Shown here one piece after another: positions 59,158 to 64,000 of a stretch of DNA of 64,000 nt. Source of the stretch: Antitrichia curtipendula (Eukaryota; Streptophyta; Bryopsida; Hypnales; Leucodontaceae); the NCBI GenBank assembly GCA_951230915.1, contig OX579642.1:11346001-11410000 (forward strand). The letters run 5' to 3'. A model generated the notes under the pieces. That model searched no databases and was not told the origin of the DNA. It saw only the letters and a program-made list of their open reading frames with translations. The position numbers and the translations under genes were made by a program. Each line of letters opens with the position of its first letter. Positions within the stretch are counted from its first letter, which is position 1.

Positions 59158-61949
59158 AAAAGTGGAAGAGGAACCCCCATTTTGGCCCCTCAAAGTTGTA
59201 GAATAAAAGTCTTTGACCTCAAATTATGTTGATACGTTAGAATCCTTGATTTGTGGTTGAAGTACATAGTCTTCATTTTATCTTTTGCCATACTTGATTT
59301 TCTTAGTTCTTCTTTAATGTTTTTGAAAACTCACGGTGCAGATATTTCAAGTTTGAACTTGAAGGAAAAGGAGCAATCCAAAGGGCAGACCTTCCTCCAT
59401 TTCTTTCGGTGTTTCTAGATCGCACTTCTGCCAGTTGCATGTACACGCCAAATCAACTCCGAACGTTCACCACCGCTCATCTCAATGGCGGTAGATGGTA
59501 CATTGACTGCCCCATTTTGTACACACATCCGTCGGAGGTAGAACTCCGAAATTCATTGGAGGGCATCGGAGCAGTTGATCTAAATGTGGATGAGTTTGTA
59601 GGCCTTACCGACGATCAAAGGAAAAAGGCAATTGCTAAGAGGGACCAAGCTGACAAAAAGAAGGCAGCACGTCTCCAAATGGCTTTGGAGAACAAGCAGA
59701 AGAAGGAGACGGAACGTCTGGCAAAGCTAGAGGAGAAGGAGAAAGAGAAGCAACTGGAGAAGGAGGAGAAAACAAAGGCAAAGGGGAAAAAACCCAAAGA
59801 TGGTGATACCGGCATTCCAGCATCATCAGCAATCGATCAGAGCTCGGAGTTGGTGGAGGGAACTCAGAGCGGGATGAAGAGGAAGGCCGTTCTTGCAGAG
59901 TGGACGGAGGAGATGGTGACGCAAGGTACGCAGGTTGTCGTACTAGACGATGATGATGTGAAATCGAAGGAGTTGATTTTGAACGTGTCAATTGTTGACA
60001 TCATGAACAATTTGGGGAATGCATCACCGAATTGCTATACTGAAGTCATGGACTTCATTGAAAAAGTAAGCCTAAACTTCAAGTTCAATTTATAACTTCA
60101 AATTTTATTTGGAAGCAAGTTGTTATAGTTTGAGTTTTCTAATAACATGAACAATCACTTGATTGTAGATGAATTTAGGAAAAGCCCGGTCATTTGACGG
60201 TAGGGTCAGCCGGGAGCCTTTGGTGGATCTCATTATTTTTGACTGCCAAGAAAACCTCCCCGTGCCACTCATCTCTGACAAGCGCGTTCCGCCATAGAAC
60301 TCGGACCCAACCTGTGCGGGAATGCAAAATGCATTTCACTTTGCCGAGGAAAACTTACAATACAATGGATGTATTCTTGTATTTCACTCGTACAGCCTTC
60401 AGTCGCGCCGTATGTTTGCAGGATTACGGAATGTTTTCAAGAAATTGGTGATGAAGAAGGAGTGGTTGGCATTCAACCAGTTGGACCTAGCATCGGGTAT
60501 TAACCCTGGACAAACGGTAAATTTGTCTAAATTTGCAATGTTAATGTCAATTGTTTTGGAAGCATTCCTTTATGTACTTAACATTTTGTTTTCATTTTTG
60601 TAGACTGTGAAGTTTGGAGTTACCCTTCTCGTGAAGGACGTAGGTGAGAAAGGGCCCACAAATTTCAAGTTTAGGCAGACGAGGGCCATGACAAAAGCAA
60701 AGTGGAATCTGCAGATGAAATACATGGTCATCAATTATATCACGGAGGAGACAATGTTGGTCGAGAAAGAGTCCAAAATGCCTTGGCGCGGACCGCGAGA
60801 GAAAGATGCAAGATTTCTACAATTCTTCATTGAAGGGTGCACCGACGAAGAAGATGTGGTTCTCGACTGCACCACAGCTACAGGTTAGCTAATGCTTTCA
60901 AATGATAGTTTTGATGTGAAATGTTTATTCGTGAACAACCTTACCATGTACCTCGCATACTACCTTCACATATTGAAGTTATAATCGTCACATGCTTCTC
61001 TTGTAGGAGCATTGATTACTGCATGTCGTGGCACAGGGCGGCATATTGTGGCTTTGGAGAAGGACGAGAATATCTTCAATGGGATTCTCCTGCCGATGAA
61101 GAAAGCCACTCAAATGGAAGGGGTGACACAAGCTTCAGAAGAAGTTTTTGCCGCTCTTGATTTAGATTCTGTGCACGTGGAGCCAATGGTGTTTACACGC
61201 AACATTAGACCTAGTAAGTAAGTTTTGTATTCAATACTGACTTGTGTGTTTTTGTATTCAATATGTCTTGCATTTCATGAATTCCAAGGATTTAACATTG
61301 AGATCTTTGTATTTGAAGGAACAAACGAGTGACAGACGGACATCGTATGAAGAAGATACGAAGACTCATTTTGAGTCCGGAAAAGTCTTACGATCTTCCA
61401 GTGTATGTAGAGAAGATGGCATCATAGTATGAACGAAATGATTGTAGAGAACCAAAACCTCGCTTACCCAAATATGCTGCAAATGTGGTTCATTATTTAG
61501 ATGTTTCAGCTTCTGAGGGAGAAGAGACTCCAGAGTCATCTTTGGGTGAGGTTTCTACGATAGAGTCCTTAGCGACGTAGACTCATGAGATTGACACATC
61601 TTATGAGTTGAACTATGTGTATTCATTTTTATGTTGATTTGATTTGTGTGTTTTATGGCTACAAGTTCGGTGCAATGTGTTTGATGTTTGGTATTTCTCT
61701 TACATAAAAAAAATGTAATGAAAAAATATCTCCCAAGATACAGACTAATTAGTGGACAAATGTGGAGAATGAACCCTTACACCTTAAAGAATTGGAGAAA
61801 ACGAGGTACAATTAATGCAATATAAAATGCATAGGATGGGTGTAGGAAGATGGTTGTTCAAATATCCCATAAGGATTGGATGTGAAAGCATGAGCTCCCA
61901 TATAACTTTCATCATGTGCTTCATCAAGCACCGTGAAGGTGTAGCTGGG

Positions 61950-61970
61950 AATTAATTGTCACAATTAATT
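61950..61970. repeat. Near-perfect palindrome (10-bp arms, 1-nt centre)
   Basis: AATTAATTGT, one base, then ACAATTAATT. It is embedded in an outer CTGGGA ... TCCCAG pair (61945-61988), giving a possible small hairpin or MITE-like relic. Confidence 0.7.
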
Positions 61971-62374
61971 GTCATAGCTATTTCCCAGTTGTTTTCATGG
62001 TTTTGCAAAGTACTAAGTAGTGGAACGATAAAAATAAAAATATAAAAGAATTAAAAAAGAACTCCAATGGTAAATTATCAATAGTAGTACGTAAAGGAGT
62101 GTGTACATCTTGGAGTCATTTCTTTACCTTCCTATTCCTACAACACTAGCTAAATCCCTGAGTACGCTAATAGCCAATTTATATTAGACATGTTCTCAAA
62201 CAAAAATGGAAGTGCCTCTAAATGTGCACAAATGATTCTAAATTTGTTGGACCTCAACTGTTTTCTGAATCCACGGTCATAGAACTTCAGTTGTCCCAAA
62301 GTCCACGGTCATGGGTTCGTCACAGATTTTTTGATCAAATACAAATTCCGACACAAATTTTTCCATCACAAAAA

Positions 62375-62425
62375 TTTCCCGCTCGCGGGCTCACAGGCTC
62401 ACAGGCTCCCGCTCCTAGGCTCGCA
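62375..62425 (-). repeat. GAGCCTGTGAGC-type short tandem repeats
   Basis: The plus strand reads GGGCTCACAGGCTCACAGGC and similar. It is the reverse complement of the type at 32930-32998. Confidence 0.6.
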
Positions 62426-63599
62426 CAATAGCAACCCTGCTCTAAATTTCAAAGGATCTATGAAACTTGAGTTGTAATGTTTGTGTTAAAAAAGAATTTT
62501 GATAACAAAATGAAGATAACTTTTATAGATATTAATTGTAATCCTTGAAGGACTATGGGCTGTATGGAGTTTAGTTTGGTATTTCTGATAATTCTTTCAT
62601 GCTCCATTGATACAATAATTTGAAATTTTGGCATGAATATTATAGCAATGATGGCACCCCCCATAATGTAGCTGTGAAAGCTTGTTTCATGTCTCCAAAA
62701 ATATTGTAGACGTTAGAGTAGATTTTCAAGGACTTGCTGTGAAATTGGAGAGCGAATAAAAAAATTACCAAAAAAAATTAATTATTATTTTTAGATTGTT
62801 TACATTGATAGCTTGGTACGGATTTAAGAAAATTTGAATTGCGGAATTCCAAATGACACCGATGAAAGTTAAAATAAGGAGTTTTATTTTGCGGACCTTG
62901 AAGGAAGGAAAAGCTTATGAATTGGTCTAACTTGTCTTTTGCTCTTTTATTTGAAAATTTCCAAATTAAAAAATAAAGAATGATAACCTATAAAAGCACG
63001 TTTAGTCACTTGATGGATAAAAAGGATTCTATGCAAAACTCCAAATACATGTGCCTTTAATTTTGTAAATATATCTTGGAACTTTCTTGAAGAATATCTG
63101 AACATATCATCTTCTTAGGAATATATATTTTTAATTTGAATAAGTCCTAAAGAAGTAAGACTTATGCCAAAGAATTTAAAAACCAATGAGACTAGACACT
63201 AATAGAGTAATAGATATAATAAACCTAAATTTTCTTTCTTGTTTCAAATAGATTTTCTCATACATTATATTCTTTGCTACATGAAAAGTTTTGATTAATT
63301 CTATCTTGATATTAAATGATGTGAAAGATATAGAGGATCTTAATTTTTAGACAATCATTTTTTTGCTTGCTACCTTAGGAATTAGTGAGTTTTAATTCTA
63401 TCTTGCTAATATAAGTATTAAAAAAATTTCAAGTTCGTATGGACTTCAACTTAAAAATAATTTTGAGCATAAAAAAAAAATTGCACAAATTAATTTCATT
63501 TTCCTACATGTTGCTCTAAATTCAGTTCTTTATTATTTGGATTCAAACCTTATAACTTAGTATTGCTAGAAAACTTAAATTAACCGCTGAAGTTCAAAG

Positions 63600-64000
63600 G
63601 CCTTATTTTCAAAAAGACCACTCAAAAGTACCACTTCTATTGCAAGGTGGCAAAGGTGTTGACAACTTTAATATTTTTTTCCGGCATATCTAAGTAATCA
63701 TACCTTAGGATCTTTTACTAGATTAGTATATAAATGTGTAGAAGAAATTGAAAATTGTTTTACCATGTTCATTGTAAGATATTTACATTTAAAGTGAAGT
63801 AAACGATTTTTTTTATACCTTGCTTGAATATATTTTTTGGCTTTGAATCATCTTAACCCCTAAAGTCCCAAAGCTATTTTCTGGCCAGAAACCACTGAGA
63901 ACTGTCATTTCTGCTGTGTTCATCCAAGAAAACAAAAAAAAATTTGAAATTTTTTTAACCATAGGATCTTGTACTTCATTTGTCTAAGATCATGTGATAA
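63600..64000 (+). repeat. Dispersed repeat 'A', two tandem monomers
   Basis: Marker phrases repeat at a spacing of about 270 bp: 'accactcaaaagtaccacttc' near 63618 and 'accactgagaactgtcatttc' near 63889, and 'ccttaggatctt' near 63704 and 'cataggatctt' near 63959. The monomer is therefore ~270 bp and can be arranged in tandem. The copy is cut by the window end. Confidence 0.6.

Larger units (their letters stand above)
55488..61580 (+). pseudogene. ParB-like / DNA methyltransferase fusion gene, multi-exon, decayed
   Basis: About 12 exons: 55488-55571, 56291-56809, 57039-57735, 57851-58043, 58137-58331, 58421-58637, 58770-59005, 59342-60065, 60169-60516, 60604-60883, 61007-61217, 61319-61580. 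Exons 1-2 are disordered and acidic. Exon 3 carries a ParB-like region (DIDFLEHEFSKGYRDGAAVF, then KFYVCDGNHRLISW in a shifted frame). Exon 8 has a KEKE-rich coiled coil. Exons 9-11 resemble a beta-class N6/N4 DNA methyltransferase, circularly ordered: a motif-IV-like DLIIFDCQEN (expected DPPY/W, degenerate), then GCILVFHS, and motif I VVLDCTTATG ... IVALEKDE. Decay: frameshift near 57530, donor AT instead of GT at 58044, phase mismatch into exon 6, TAG 60295-60297 and TAG 61425-61427. ParB-methylase fusions are known in prokaryotes and phages; a nuclear spliced gene of this kind is unusual. A mobile origin is inference. Confidence 0.7.
61581..63599. other. Gene-free AT-rich stretch
   Basis: No gene is visible. 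It holds a palindrome at 61950-61970 and a run of GAGCC-type short repeats at 62375-62425. Confidence 0.55.

Noticed and set aside
2675..61427. Stop-codon reassignment or readthrough as the reason for in-frame stops
   Set aside because: All three stop codons occur, and the inferred ancestral residues include Trp, Gln, Arg and possibly Lys. The intact LTR ORF copy has sense codons at the matching positions, so mutation explains the pattern better.
55488..61580. Bacterial contamination as the source of the ParB/methyltransferase gene
   Set aside because: The frame is split by many GT-AG introns, and its flanks carry the same AT-rich style and decay pattern as the rest of the window.

Overview
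The window looks like nuclear DNA of a plant-lineage eukaryote with a large, repeat-rich genome. The signs are plant-type (TTTAGGG)n runs, GT-AG introns, a Ty3/gypsy element with an Asp-tRNA-like primer site, and hAT, MULE-like and DDE transposases with plant-style architecture. A non-flowering streptophyte (moss, lycophyte, fern or charophyte) seems most likely, but that is a judgement from protein style and was not tested. I saw no bacterial operons, CRISPR array, rRNA or tRNA. Almost every recognisable gene belongs to a transposable element and is broken. Splice sites and repeat edges were read by eye.

Layout. 1-2.4 kb: AT-rich dispersed repeats. 2.7-5.0 kb: minus-strand coiled-coil/RING pseudogene. 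5.4-5.9 kb: GC-rich 20-bp tandem array. 5.9-9.3 kb: AT-rich repeats. 9.3-9.8 kb: a second related array, then a plus-strand kinase-like pseudogene (10.2-11.9 kb). 13.2-16.3 kb: minus-strand BED/hAT transposase pseudogene, with a third array behind its promoter (16.6-16.9 kb). 17.0-21.7 kb: minus-strand Ty3/gypsy gag-pol, truncated in integrase. 23.4-32.7 kb: two inverted copies of a 3.4-kb LTR that carries its own promoter and a 545-aa gene. The left copy is a solo LTR with a 5-bp target duplication and an intact gene. The right copy abuts a primer-binding site, and its gene has five in-frame stops.

33.37-47.73 kb is a complete-looking 14.4-kb DNA transposon with 29-bp terminal inverted repeats (27 of 29 matching) and a TGTT duplication. 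It carries a spliced DDE-type transposase on the plus strand and a convergent RING/coiled-coil gene on the minus strand. The two genes share a homologous ~1.1-kb intron in inverted orientation. 48.5-52.5 kb is a MULE-like/SWIM transposase pseudogene (minus). 55.5-61.6 kb is a multi-exon plus-strand gene joining a ParB-like 'DGNHR' domain to a DNA methyltransferase fold. The window ends in AT-rich DNA with tandem copies of the repeat seen at its start.

Two themes cut across the window. First, most genes are interrupted by in-frame stops with few frameshifts. Where the ancestral codon can be inferred it is usually Trp, Gln or Arg, so C-to-T decay of silenced, methylated elements fits well. Second, homologous RING/coiled-coil proteins appear in two different element contexts, and three unrelated pseudogenes share one promoter layout: 20-bp GACGG array, TATA box, ORF. 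These are the best candidates here for undescribed mobile-element biology, with the 14.4-kb transposon and the ParB-methyltransferase gene.
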